From Adiantum capillus-veneris (lineage: Eukaryota > Streptophyta > Polypodiopsida > Polypodiales > Pteridaceae): 64,000 bases of DNA. The notes beneath the pieces are model-generated. The model did no database searches. It was not told the origin of the DNA and was given only the letters and a program-made list of their open reading frames with translations. This document shows, piece by piece, positions 20,745 through 31,176 of this stretch; positions within the stretch are counted from its first letter, which is position 1, and every line of letters starts with the position of its first letter. Position numbers and translations under genes: made by a program. The stretch is taken from the NCBI GenBank assembly GCA_014529385.2, contig CM043942.1, positions 63,521,184-63,585,183 of the forward strand. The letters are read 5' to 3'.

Positions 20745-22431
20745 CTATTTTTGCTTTAAAATCCTGATTCTGGCCTCCTCCTGTGCTTGAGCTTTTGTCT
20801 CAATTGCTTTGTTATTGCGCTCCTTCGAAGCGTGGATTTTGGCAAGCATCTCTGAGGTTAGTGGTAGGTTGTACTTTTTCAATCTGCAGCCATTAATCCA
20901 ATTAGGCATCTCCTCTCCCTCTAGTGTCACAATCTTAATGGCACCACTAGATGATATGTCATGAATCACATAGGGTCCATTGCCTCGTTTTTTGAGTTTT
21001 CGAGAATGTTGTTTCAGGGTATACATTAAGACGTAATCCCCCGTAGCAAATTCCTTGTTGATAACATGTCGTTCAAAGAATGATTTCATGTTTCATTTTT
21101 GCACGTAGATTGATGCAACTGCTCTCAATCTAGTTTCATCCAATTTTTTCAGGATATCTATTTGATTGGATAATTCATGGCCCGTCCATTCTAAATCTTT
21201 AGCTACCCGAAGTGTGGGGATAAGAAACTCAAGTGGCAAAATCGCTTAAATTCCATAAACCATGTTGAACAGAGTTGTTCCGATTGAGGTTTTGTACGCT
21301 ACTCTATATGTCCACAAAGCTGAATGCAGCTTCTGATCCCAGTTGGCTCTCGATTCACCAACAATTTTCGTGAGAATTGTCACCAAAATCTTGTTTGTAC
21401 GTTCTGCTTGGCCGTTAGCTTGTGGATGATAGGGAGCTGACTTCTTGTGAATTACCATGAATTCATCCAATAGGAATTCGATCACTCCATTGACGAAGTG
21501 AGTCCCTGTATCGTTCACTATCTCTATTGGAAAGCCATACCTGGTGAAAATGTTCTCATACAAAAACTGTGCTGTTGTTTTTGCATCATTTTTGGTTGTT
21601 GCTTTCGCTTCAACCCATTTTGTGAGATAATCTGTTGCCACAATAATGTATTGAGCGTGCATTTTATATCCAGGAGGTGCAATTGGTCCTACAAAATCTA
21701 TTCCCTATTTTGCAAATGCTCTAGCCCCCATCATCGGCCTCAAGGACATGTCATCTCGTGCTCTAGGAATTTTTGTCCTCTGGCAATTGTCACATCGTTT
21801 CACAAACTCTTCAGCGTCCATGAATAGTGTAGGCCACCATATGCCAGCAATAAGAATTGCTTTGGCCGTTATGTCAGCTGAGGAAATGTCCTCCAGCTTG
21901 TCCGCCATGTGCTTGCTCTAAGATAGGAACGTATTCCTCTTCCGTCGCACACATTCTCAATTGATTGTCTTTTTCCCTCTTGTAAAGATTGTCCTCAAGA
22001 AATACATAGTTTTCTGCCTCTTTCGTGATCGTTTTGATGTGTGATTTACTCATCCCTTCAAGCAGTATCCCGATGGTGAGGTATTTAACAATGTAGTTAC
22101 TCCAACGGGGTGCTACAGATAATTTAAATAGAGTCGTGTGTTCTATCGGTTTTTGAAAAGTGCAGATGTCACATGATTTGATATGCATATGAACACTTTG
22201 TTGCATTTTTGGCCAATATACACCCATTCTCATTAATCTTTGATACGTCTGTGCATGCCCATTGTGAATCCCCGTGGTTTGCACATGAGACTGGTATAGA
22301 TACAAGTCCTGTTCACTTGATTCGACACAAAGCCTAAGGATTTCATCTTATCCTTGTTTGTATAGCCTTCCAGCTAGCATTACCAATGATCTAGATGCTG
22401 CAATGGTAGATGGTTGTCTTGTCAAATTCAA
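20745..22431 (-). pseudogene. Element B integrase with two HHCC modules
   Basis: Module 1 (about 22395-22130): a LYKQG start with a stop, then SHVQTTGIHNGHAQTYQRLM, GVYWPKM, CDICTFQK. A linker (APRWSNYIVKYLTIG) leads to module 2 (about 22010-21770): NLYKREKDNQLRMC, EQAHGGQAGGHF, AGIWWPTLF, CDNCQRTKI. The core at 21720-21246 has ATDYLTKWVEAK, IVNDTGTHFV and NGQAERTNK, so Asp, Asp and Glu are all present. The GPY/F-like C-terminus GNGPYVIHDISSSGAIKIV is at about 21000-20850. A few stops and frameshifts separate the parts. Confidence 0.8.
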
Positions 22432-24492
22432 TCACCCAATAGTCAACAAAGGAATTACATCCTCGCTCCATCTTGGAACCATTTCTATGTTGAAGAGATA
22501 TGCATCTGGCAAATCATCATCAACTCCTACAGGGTTTTCTCCATGCACCATTCTAGATAAATGATCCGCTCTTTGGTGTGTAGTTCCTTTTTTGACTACA
22601 ACCGTGAAGTCAAACTCAAGCAGTATGATGAACCATCGTACAATCCGCCTCGTACTACAAGGTTTGTTTACCAAGTACAACAGTGCTTGGTGATCAACGA
22701 AGAACACAAATTTATTGGAAAGTAGGTAATGTCTAAAATTTTTCACAGCATAGATCATACCCAAACCCTCCCTTTCAGTTGTTGTGTAATTCTTCTCTGC
22801 ATTGTTTAGTTGTCTGCTAGAGTAACTGATTGGAAAATCCATGTTGTTTTCTCCAGGTTGTGCAAGTATGCATCCTATAGCATATGCTGACACATCTACA
22901 TGGACATGAAATATCTTTTCCCAATCCGGAGCCTTTAAAATTGGAGCGAATATCAATCTTTGCTTCAAAGTTTGAAAAGATTTCTCGCACTCATCTGTCC
23001 ACTCAAATTTAGTTATCAATGCGTAAAGTGGTTTTGCAATTATAGCGTATGAGTAGATAAATCTGCGATAATATCCACAATGGCCCATAAATGCCTGTGG
23101 TTCCTTTACCTTTACTGGTTGTGGTAGATCGACAATTATGCTGATCTTCTCCATGTCTGTCGAAATACCATTTTTGGACACTATATGTCCCAATATTTTG
23201 CCTTGTCTTACCATGAAGACACATTTCTCTGGATTCAGGCAAATCCGATACAGTCTGCATTTTTTGAACACTTTGGTCAAATGCTCTATGTGCTCCAATC
23301 TGACGAGAGAGTGAACACACAAGTCATCCATGTAAATTTCTAAGAACTGTCTTAGATACTCTTTAAAAACATGACCCATCCGCCTCTGAAATGTGGCTGG
23401 TGCATTCGTTAAGCCAAAAGCCATTACCCTGAATGCAAAAATGTCCCATTCGGTTGCAAAAGCCGTCTTGTGTTGGTCCTCTGGCTTAATTGCGAGTTGG
23501 TTGTAGCCTGAAACGCCATCTAAGAAACTGTAGGCTTCTTTTCCTACCACTCTTTCTATTACATGATCAGTAATGGGGAGTGGATAGTTGTCCCGAATTG
23601 TAGCAGTGTTTACTTTCTTGAGATTGACGCACGCTCTCAACTTTCCATTTTTCTTTGGGACCACCACAATCGGTGAAACCCAGTCAGTGTGCTTAATTTC
23701 GTAGATAAACTCTGCCTCTCTCAGCTTATCTATCTCCTCCTTGATCTTCCTTGCAAACGTCTCGTTGTAAGTATAAGGACGTTGTTTGCTTGGTTTGGCG
23801 TCATTCTTAAGGGGTATTGTGTGTTGACAGATACTTGGATCCACCCCCTTAAGATCTTTGTATGACCATGCAAACACATGTCTATATTGTTTTAGAGTAG
23901 CTATCAAAAGCACCTCCTCTTCTTCAGTAAGATCCGTGGCAATATATGCAGGTTTTGGATCTTCTCCTGGCTTCGCTAGATCTATTCGTTTAGCTTTTTC
24001 AGGACCATCGCATGATGTACCAGGTTCCTTCAATTCCCTCAACGGTTGTTGCACTATGATTTTCCTATCTTGTATGGTATACTTCTTATAACGGGATGGC
24101 ACATCCATCTTGTTGGAATTCGTGTCCTCATCGGTTTCCATTTCAGTTGTCCAAATGTCTTTGAGGATTTGTTTGAGCTTATTGTACGCTGTTTTCCTCT
24201 CTGTTTTGGTCATTCTAGACCTTGTTTCTCCCTCCTTATGTGTTTCAATCATTTGATTTTCGCACTTGTTCTTGTTGTTTTTCCATGGTTTAGTTTTGAT
24301 AAACCGGCCAGTGACCTCGTCTTTGACACAATCGTCAGGTTTTACAAGCCTTAGATATCCCGTTTTGTCATTGACAAGAGGCATGGGTTTATGCTTATTC
24401 GCTCTTGCTTTCCTTGTTCTCTTTGATCTATACCGCTCTTGTCGACAAGGTTTTTGGTTAGGAAACTCGTAAAACCTATCCAGTCTCGACAT
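22432..24492 (-). CDS. Element B reverse transcriptase-RNase H
   Basis: An open frame of 686 codons. After a basic N-terminal region it gives ACVNLKKVNTATIRDNYPLP, SFLDGVSGYNQLAI, FGLTNAPATFQRRM and FLEIYMDDLCVHS with an intact YMDD. Then GHIVSKNGIST, GYYRRFI, the RNase H strands HVHVDVSAYAIGCILAQPG, YTTTEREGLGMIYAVK, FFVDHQALLYLVN, and HQRADHLSRM. All catalytic residues I can locate are present, making this the best preserved enzyme in the window. The frame closes in the linker to integrase at VIPLLTIG. Confidence 0.92.
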   Translation of the reverse strand: MSRLDRFYEFPNQKPCRQERYRSKRTRKARANKHKPMPLVNDKTGYLRLVKPDDCVKDEVTGRFIKTKPWKNNKNKCENQMIETHKEGETRSRMTKTERKTAYNKLKQILKDIWTTEMETDEDTNSNKMDVPSRYKKYTIQDRKIIVQQPLRELKEPGTSCDGPEKAKRIDLAKPGEDPKPAYIATDLTEEEEVLLIATLKQYRHVFAWSYKDLKGVDPSICQHTIPLKNDAKPSKQRPYTYNETFARKIKEEIDKLREAEFIYEIKHTDWVSPIVVVPKKNGKLRACVNLKKVNTATIRDNYPLPITDHVIERVVGKEAYSFLDGVSGYNQLAIKPEDQHKTAFATEWDIFAFRVMAFGLTNAPATFQRRMGHVFKEYLRQFLEIYMDDLCVHSLVRLEHIEHLTKVFKKCRLYRICLNPEKCVFMVRQGKILGHIVSKNGISTDMEKISIIVDLPQPVKVKEPQAFMGHCGYYRRFIYSYAIIAKPLYALITKFEWTDECEKSFQTLKQRLIFAPILKAPDWEKIFHVHVDVSAYAIGCILAQPGENNMDFPISYSSRQLNNAEKNYTTTEREGLGMIYAVKNFRHYLLSNKFVFFVDHQALLYLVNKPCSTRRIVRWFIILLEFDFTVVVKKGTTHQRADHLSRMVHGENPVGVDDDLPDAYLFNIEMVPRWSEDVIPLLTIG

Positions 24493-25713
24493 GTACTTCC
24501 TATTCGTCTCTGATCCACTTGATCTTTCGTCTCATCAACATCTATCATTTGGATTTCATCACCCAGTGATGGAAGGTCACCGCTTAGTGAGTCTATGAAT
24601 TTCTCCTCTGTTCAATTCCTATCGTCCACTACCGATATCTCATCAACTATTCTATTACACTCTGTCTCTTGTAGTGGTTCTTCTTGTTCTTTGCTCTCTG
24701 ATCCTGACTCAAGGATGACGCTAACCATTTGCAACGTCACTAGGTCGTATCCTTCATCGTCACAAAATTTTGTTGGCGTGCATTCGTTAACACATACATC
24801 CAAGGTCGACAATATTTGAGTCCACCCAAATGGCTCAAATAAATGTTCAGGGAAAGGTTCTGGGAGATAAGCTTCGTCTTCTACGGACCTTTCCAACACA
24901 CATTCCTCTTTGATTGAGTCTCCACATTCAGATGCTCCACACATCCAAACATGTGCTTTCGTTTGTAACCACATAGGTATTTCTTTTCCATTCACCGTGG
25001 TTGAATCAAATTCTTGCACTGGTGTTTTTGCAACGTCTCTATAGATGTGATCCTTCATGGTGATTTTCGTTATTAGCTCCTCATGCCTTAGGGAAATTTG
25101 GTCATACGCCCAATCTTGTATCATTTTGAGTTGACGCATGAAAGGTCGCCCCAAAATAATTTCAAAGTTGTTTGTTTTTCCAAAATCTACCACGGCAAAG
25201 GTGTGCTCATAGTTAATTCCACACGAAGTTACAACTATTTGGTCCAGGATTCCCAATGGTCTCTCTACATACCGATCTGCGAGTTGTAGTTTCATTCTCG
25301 TCTTTCTGAGAGCTGGACGGCCCCATTTCTCCCAGATTTGCTTAGTAGCAATCGCAACCCCCGCTCCATTGTCTAGGATAGCTATCATCTTTATATCCCG
25401 ATACTCGACAGGTAAGGTTGTATTACCTTCCTCACCTTCACAGTAATCTCCGACCTTGTTTATGGGCACAGGTTGGGCTTTGGGTTGACCTTCCCGTTTG
25501 TATTCTTCTACCATAGGGTTTGTCTGAAGAGAAATCTTTATTCCTTTGCTCTCCAAATGTTTCCCCATGTCTTCCCATAAGTGTGGTCTGACTCTCAAGA
25601 GTTCTGACAGGGTGGTGCATGTTACAGGTGTCTACAGCATCTCTTGAAGACTTTTTGAGTTGTTTTCCCAATCTCAAAAACATGAAGAAAGTGGACTTTC
25701 TGACTGAATCCAA
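24493..25713 (-). pseudogene. Element B protease region
   Basis: The minus strand starts at MDSVRKSTFF and passes a frameshift near 25600. It continues as a 328-codon frame with VGDYCEGEEGNTTLPVEYRD, MIAILDNGAGVAIATK and FEIILGRPFMRQLKMIQDW. The active site is DNG where DSG or DTG is expected. Element E has DSG at the same place in an otherwise very similar protein. A TGA at about 24610 and a frameshift near 24490 separate it from RT. No capsid-like sequence precedes it. Confidence 0.85.
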
Positions 25714-27245
25714 ACCTCTTACGTGGAAATGGAGCGATCTTCCAACTCACACGACTGCATGGATTGTTACTTGATCGGTCTCTGCAAATGAATACACTTG
25801 ATGGCTATGAGATCACTGTATCATTCCAACTATTAGCAGATTCAACAACTTCACAATGACTTCAACACAATTTTGCTTGCAGATTATTGACAGTATGTCA
25901 AATTTGGGTTTTTACAACTCCTGATATCTTAAATAGTCTAGGTCTATGAACATGTCAAAAATGAGTTAGATCTGGGCCAGAGGTACACCAATCGCGACCA
26001 TACTTCTGAGCCCAAATTTGACCAAACTTCACCAGCTTGTTCACTAGGCTTATTTAAGTCTACCCACTTGATACTTTTGTATTCAGACTCCTAAAAGTCA
26101 AGCTTTTACCAGTTCTTGGTTGGAAGTGTCTGTTTTCCTGAATGTGTCAGTTTGACTTGATTTTGGTGTTTGTTTTGGGATTTGAAAGCTATCTGAGGTT
26201 GTCCTATGTACAGGCTATCACTCTGTATGGTTTCTTCCCAGTTTTGATGTGTTTTGGTCTATTGAAAGTCAATTTCCATGCTAGTTTAGCAGTTTTTGAC
26301 TTGGACCTGTATTCAGATGGTTTGACAGGTATTTTGAGGTTTCTGGCTCTAGGTCCTTTAGACTTTTATGTTTGTATACACCTGAGGATCTCACAGATGA
26401 AATCTGGTTAAAATTTGGCACTTAGGTACACCGATCGCGATCGTACTTCTGAGCCCAAATTAGACCAAATTTGGCATGCTTGTAGACACTGATGTTTTAA
26501 GGCTATCCCCCAAGTCTTTTTGCATTTGGATCACCAAAAGCCAAGATTTTACACTTTCTGGGTCTGTCAAGCTAGTTTTACCCAAGTGGCCTGATTTCCT
26601 TGATTTTTGATGTTTTTGGGTGTGGTTGCTTTAGACAAACTTGTTTAGAATCCTATCAGGAAGGCACACAACAAATCTTGTCCAATTCTGGCACAGAGGT
26701 ACACCAATCGCGATCGTAGTACCTGGGCCAAATCTGATGAAATTTTGTCTGCTCCCTCTGACAAGTGTTTCCCAGTGTTTTGTGCTACCACTTTGTGATT
26801 TGAATCAATATCAACCCTGTTTGGTCAGATTTTATAAATTTCAGAATCTTATGGACTTTTTTGCCAAAGTTATGGTTTTCTGGCTTCTCGACTCTATCTT
26901 TAGCCCCAAATATGACTGGAATGTGATTTACTTATCCTACTCCTAAGTACAAAAATGAAAGAACATAAAGAAATGAATCAAACAAAGCAGACAAGACGGA
27001 TTTTGGGTGAGATTTTAGTACTAAATCGAATTAGAGAAATTGAAGAGCAAAAATGCTTTGAAAACTCTCACTCACAGCTCCCTAAATCTCCTAAGAGAGG
27101 ATCTAGCCGGTCCACTGACTCTAGACTCCACTAAGCTCTAAACCCCTGTCTACCAGCCTAACTGAGGTGTAAAATGGATTTGTGGATTGATCTTCTTTTA
27201 AGGAAGCTAACTGCGCACTCGGTCACTCATCACCTAAGGTGCATT
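25714..27245 (-). other. Element B leader with dispersed repeats, no gag
   Basis: About 1.5 kb between primer site and protease start. The + strand here shows two non-coding open stretches with Leu/Phe-rich translations and no motif; the minus strand has no frame long enough for gag. It contains three copies of a palindromic motif with similar flanks (DNA such as TTTGG and CCAAAAG..CAAG recurring), spaced 444 and 272 bp. It looks like a long structured untranslated leader. Confidence 0.7.
25982..26718. repeat. Three palindromic motif copies in the element B leader
   Basis: Copies at 25982-26002, 26426-26446 and 26698-26718 follow GGTACACCRATCGCGAYCRTA. The second contains the exact 12 bp palindrome CGATCGCGATCG. 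The third is framed by AGGTAC and GTACCT, giving a longer imperfect hairpin. The central ATCGCGAT also occurs in the leader palindromes of element E. Confidence 0.85.
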
Positions 27246-27262
27246 CCCCGACAACGGTGCCA
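27246..27262 (-). promoter_or_regulatory. Element B primer binding site, tRNA-Asp type
   Basis: The minus strand reads TGGCACCGTTGTCGGGG one base inside the 5' LTR. It is close to the complement of a plant tRNA-Asp 3' end (TGGCGCCGTTGCCGGGG), the primer of Athila/Tat-like Ty3/gypsy elements. Two bases differ. Confidence 0.8.
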
Positions 27263-27263
27263 A

Positions 27264-28178
27264 TTTTTGCGGGTCACCGCGACGGATGTCCATAGCATAG
27301 CTCTCATGCATCAACATAAAATATCAATACAAGGGAAGCAACTAGGATGAGGCATGGAAACTCACTAGGGTGTCAATCCTAATGAAGTGAACTCGATGAG
27401 ATGCAACTACTATCTCTGCAAGAAATTCATCCGCACTATAGCCAAGAAATTTGCCTATGTCCTTCTACACAGCTCTACAGTCGTCATGCCCGTTTAGCAT
27501 GCAGATCATGTCGGAATTGCACAAAATTTGAAGGGGAGCTACAAGGGACTATAAAGCAGCACTGCCACAGCATTCTAGAGAGGTACAAAGATCACGATCG
27601 ATCGTCCCAAAGTCAGCAAAAATAGTGAACAGGAGATCCTAATGGGTCGTTTTAGGGTCGCTGAAGCTTCTCCTAGGGTCAAAACAACATAAAATACACA
27701 TATAAACATTCAAAACAGCGATTTAAGGCCACAAACTCGTAGTTGAACTCTTACGCCGAATCTTGAATCATTACACTTGAATGGAAGAGAAAAGTAAGAG
27801 GAACACAATGCAATAAACAAAATTGAATTCGGATTACCGTAGCCACCGTAGCGAAGATTACAAGTTGGAGCAAGAAGAAGCTCTCAAACGTGCACTGTCT
27901 TCTCAGTTTCTCCTAAAAAAGATAACGTTCAAACTTACAAAATTGACCTTTATAGTTTAGGTCTTTACAAATGGCTTGTCCGGCCAAAAGCTCCTAAACT
28001 TCTAACTGGCTCTCTACTATACAATTGCTCCCAGAAAAAGAATCATAAATTCTTTTACAAGTTCTCGGCTCAGAGAAGCTCTTTTACAAAGGATGAGATT
28101 TCCGCAAAAACGTAGATTCCCTGAAAAATGTGACCCTTTCTTTGGAAACCGTAGCTTTGTCATTTTGTCTGCCAAACA
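27264..28178 (-). repeat. Element B 5' LTR
   Basis: 915 bp homologous to 18378-19301, ending GCCAAACA against the GTATT duplication. The internal end reads TTTTTGCGGG where the other LTR has TGTTTGCGGG. A TATA-like CTATAAAGG on the minus strand at about 27948-27956 lies in a block shared with the LTRs of element E. Confidence 0.9.
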
Positions 28179-28183
28179 GTATT

Positions 28184-28690
28184 TGTGCCACAAATAGAAT
28201 TACTTACAGCCATCACAAGGCTGTCCCAACTATCCGATAGAGACGATAGTATAAGGAGAGTTCGCACTTCGTCATCAAAATTTATTTTCACCAATCGAAG
28301 CTGACTTATGTTGGTGTTAAATTCATTTAGGTGTTCTGCAACTGAACCATTCTCTACCATCTTTAGATTGAACAAGTGCTTCATGAGAAATACCTTATTG
28401 GATGCTGATGATTTCTCGTAGAAGTCATCAAATGACTTCATCAAGTCCTCCATGGTCTTCATCCCCAAAACATTGAAGGCCACCGTTGACACCAAGCTTA
28501 ACCGGATTGTTCCCAATGCCTTTCAATCAAGGACAATCCATGATTCATCTGCCATCATTGCGGGCTTCTTTACAAGACTGCCTAGTGGCAAATAGAGGTT
28601 CTTCTGGTAGAGATAGTCTTCAATCTGCATCTTTCAATATTGGTAGTTTTTGTCGTTGAACTTTTTAACCTTGAGCTTCCCTTCCTTCGC
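28184..28690 (-). pseudogene. Copia F gag N-terminal part
   Basis: The minus strand encodes the UBN2-type copia gag: KTMEDLMKSFDDFYEKSSAS, KVFLMKHLFNLKMVENGSVA, LNEFNTNISQLRLVKINFDD, LILSSLSDSWDSLVMAVSNS. It is interrupted by element B after the sequence encoding its LSDSWDSL-type helix and continues at 18372. The N-terminal stretch at 28520-28690 is shifted out of frame. Confidence 0.85.
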
Positions 28691-28747
28691 CATTATTCCC
28701 ACTCAATTCAAGGAATCCTTTCCTTGAGATAATTTAGCTAGAGCAAA

Positions 28748-28763
28748 CCTTGGTTTGATACCA
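28748..28763 (-). promoter_or_regulatory. Copia F primer binding site, initiator Met
   Basis: TGGTATCAAACCAAGG on the minus strand lies two bases from the LTR end. The first eight bases match the plant initiator tRNA-Met complement used by copia elements. Confidence 0.8.
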
Positions 28764-28765
28764 GT

Positions 28766-28845
28766 TGTTAGGAAATATGACATAGCTAAGTTAATAATTG
28801 AGTAGATTACTTAATGGAGAGAGTGATATACACAGACAAGAGATT

Positions 28846-28877
<32 letters not shown>

Positions 28878-29087
28878 CACGATATATGTGGTTCACCCAA
28901 TGTGGGCTACATCCACGGGAAAGAATCCACTTAATGGCTTTAGTACTTCAAACAAGAAGTAAGTTACAAAGGGTTTATACCCTTAATAGAGCTCCCACCT
29001 TGCTTCACTCTCACCACCTCACACCTGCGTTGTTGCATCAACTTCACACTGTGAAATGTGTGTAGAAATGGCCTCCTTTATGTGTAG
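28766..29087 (-). repeat. Copia F 5' LTR, part adjoining the internal region
   Basis: It begins TGTTAGGAAATATGAC on + and matches the solo LTR at 52975 onward, including an (AG)n tract (about 28850-28873). Homology stops at GGCCTCCTTTA, where element G begins. Confidence 0.85.
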
Positions 29088-29357
29088 TGTTAGCCCCGTG
29101 GCCCCTGCATACTCAAGAGAGAGAGAAGGTGGTGGTTAGAAAAAACAGTTAGAGAGAGGGGGTGAGCAAGATGACAAGAAAGAGGAGATAGATAAACAAG
29201 AAATGTCACAATCTTTAATCATTCATCTTGATGCTTAAGATTACAATATATATTTATAGCTTTCCCCATGCCCTTTGGTGCCTCCTCCTAGGCAACCCTT
29301 TAATTATCCTAGACCTTAGTGCTAGCCTAGGAAATAGTGCACATTTACGGTTCAACA
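29088..29357. repeat. Element G left LTR
   Basis: It opens TGTTAGCCCCGTGGCCC and closes GGTTCAACA. It matches 33060-33332 along its whole length, with a short (GA)n near its start. Confidence 0.85.
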
Positions 29358-29454
29358 CTTGGCACAGTCCGATGGTAAGATTTTTGGCACAAAAATCTGA
29401 CTCAAATTCTACAATCCCCTTGATCCAAAAACTCAGTTCTCATAGAATACCACG

Positions 29455-29605
29455 ATGCAAAGTGCAGTGCCTGGAGTCTACTCCAAGATACACATATACA
29501 TCACAATAAACCATGAAACACTGCCCTTTTCCCCCCCAAGCATTTAAAAAATGCAAAGCATAGTGCCTGGAACTTAATCCAAGATGCACAAATACACTTC
29601 CTAAA
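29455..29605. repeat. Short tandem duplication inside element G
   Basis: CAAAGTGCAGTGCCTGGAG.. (about 29458) recurs as CAAAGCATAGTGCCTGGAA.. (about 29560). Each is followed by CCAAGAT and a CACA..TACA stretch, a unit of roughly 100 bp in two diverged copies. Confidence 0.6.
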
Positions 29606-29729
29606 GCTATATATTGTATTACAATCACCAAACCGGGTATAGTGTGCCTTCTTACAAAAAATGTGAATACAAGTGCACCATTTATTGGAAACATGCCAGG
29701 ACTGGGAACCCATCAAGAGCCCAAGAACG

Positions 29730-30115
29730 CAAAGTAAAAGAGACCATTCGATCTGTGTGGACCCCCACTGGCGTAATGCACTCGCTCCGAACGTGTTTCA
29801 CTAAAGAAGGGAAGCTTACCCGTTTGAAGTCACTCGACTGGCATAAAATGTGTCAGATATGTTTGAAGTGGAATATATCATAGTGGGAATTGTGTAACAA
29901 ATTCGTGTATGGAATTTAATATCATTGCTAGACGTGTTTTGCAGTTTATTTTACCGGTGGCCATTGAGGGATGTTTGTCTCCTTTCGTCCGTAACACAAT
30001 CTACAAACTTGTGAAGTTGATGCAATGGATCTCACAAAAGAAGATCAATGTAGACTCCATACCATTCGTCAAACTAAACGTTGCGGAGGTTGTGTGCATG
30101 CTCATACAAAAAAAA
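29730..30115 (+). pseudogene. CACTA transposase fragment (DUF4218-like)
   Basis: Readable pieces are TKEGKLTRLKSLDWHKMCQ, then after frame breaks VLQFILPVAIEGCLSPFVRN, KLVKLMQWISQKKINVDSIP and LNVAEVVCM. This matches my recollection of the plant En/Spm transposase region with LKSHDCH, LPVAIRG and a CMFFNAISQKVID-type helix. It is a short internal piece without the catalytic N-terminal part, so it cannot act as a transposase. It was either captured by G or left by a CACTA insertion. Confidence 0.6.
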
Positions 30116-30132
30116 ATTGTAAAACCATAAAG

Positions 30133-31176
30133 TAATGCGAAAATCTCCATTCCATTGAGTAGATTCCATCTTTGAGACACTCATTTCAAAATAAGCTTCA
30201 TTGTTTTGCAAACAAGGATCAAAATTCATCAATGAAAAATTCTTTGCTTTGACAAACACTTCTTCAAAAAGATTGTGAGCTTTGGCTTCAATTTGTAAAG
30301 CTATGCTTTCAACAAGCACATTGAAATAAAAAAACCTTAGCTCCATGTTATTTGTGCAAAGAGAAACTTCATTCCTTGATGCAATTTGGACTTCAAACCA
30401 CCAAACATGGTCTCCTTCTAGGCTTACAATGAGAAAAAGCCATAAGATCTTTGCATCATCATGCACAAAAATAAGCATTAGTTTGTCCAAAACCACAACA
30501 TCATCACCTTTCCTAGCAAGGATAAGCATACAAGCCCCATCATGCTTTACATAGGCACTAATTGTGTGGATAAATACACATATCCCATCACACAACATTG
30601 CCTCAAGCAAACATTCATTTAGCATACCCTTAGTTTGTGAAATAGGTTGCTTCACGCACACCACATTTTGTTGCTTGATTGTTTCATAAAAAAGAACATC
30701 ATTTTTGTTTAGTTGCCATTTCAACATCATGAGCAACACAAAAATCTTCTCCTAGTGCAAGAGAATTCACAAAATCATTGATCACATCATTTTCTTCGTC
30801 AACAAGAAGTGAAATTTCATCATTTTCATCATTGAGATGTCTTCAATTTTTCATCAAAAAGCTCATCAAAGCATTGATTTACTTTAGAGTTGCAAACATT
30901 GTTTTCTTGATCCATCTCATGATAATCGACATCAAAATTATGCAATTCACCATAAAAAACTGATGGAATTTGACCCACAATGCTTTGGTTGATGGTGCAA
31001 GATGTGAGTATAGAGCTACTCGGGGACTCTCCTTGGCTCTCTTGGCTCATAGCGTCCTCTTTCTTCACTCCAATATCCATCCCATTCCTACCATTCCCAT
31101 GTTCATCATGGTCGTCATGATCACTTGAGTAATTATCTACTCCCTCTTTGGCTACAATATGCCATGCTCTCAACAC
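30133..31176 (-). pseudogene. Unidentified frames in element G
   Basis: Minus-strand frames at 31176-30829 and 30739-30133. The first is Asp/Glu/Ser-rich (DHDDHDEHGNGRNG, ESQGESPSSS) and continues after a stop as DENDEISLLVDEENDVINDF. The second, about 200 codons, has hydrophobic pieces such as DDVVVLDKLMLIFVHDDAK. No known domain is recognised. The layout suggests a single decayed gene carried by G, read toward lower coordinates. Confidence 0.35.

Larger units (their letters stand above)
18378..28178 (-). mobile_element. Ty3/gypsy element B, nested in copia F gag; pol without gag
   Basis: Full-length insertion of 9801 bp with TG/CA ends, LTRs of about 924 and 915 bp and an exact GTATT target duplication (18373-18377 and 28179-28183). 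Read on the minus strand: 5' LTR, tRNA-Asp type primer site, 1.5 kb leader with palindromic repeats, protease, RT-RNase H, integrase, a second protease-like domain, tail, polypurine tract, 3' LTR. The LTRs differ at many positions, so insertion is not recent. No capsid or zinc-knuckle frame lies between leader and protease. Confidence 0.9.

Noticed and set aside
26142-26946. Two plus-strand frames in the leader of B
   Set aside because: Hydrophobic translations without motifs, on the opposite strand to all B genes and overlapping the leader repeats.
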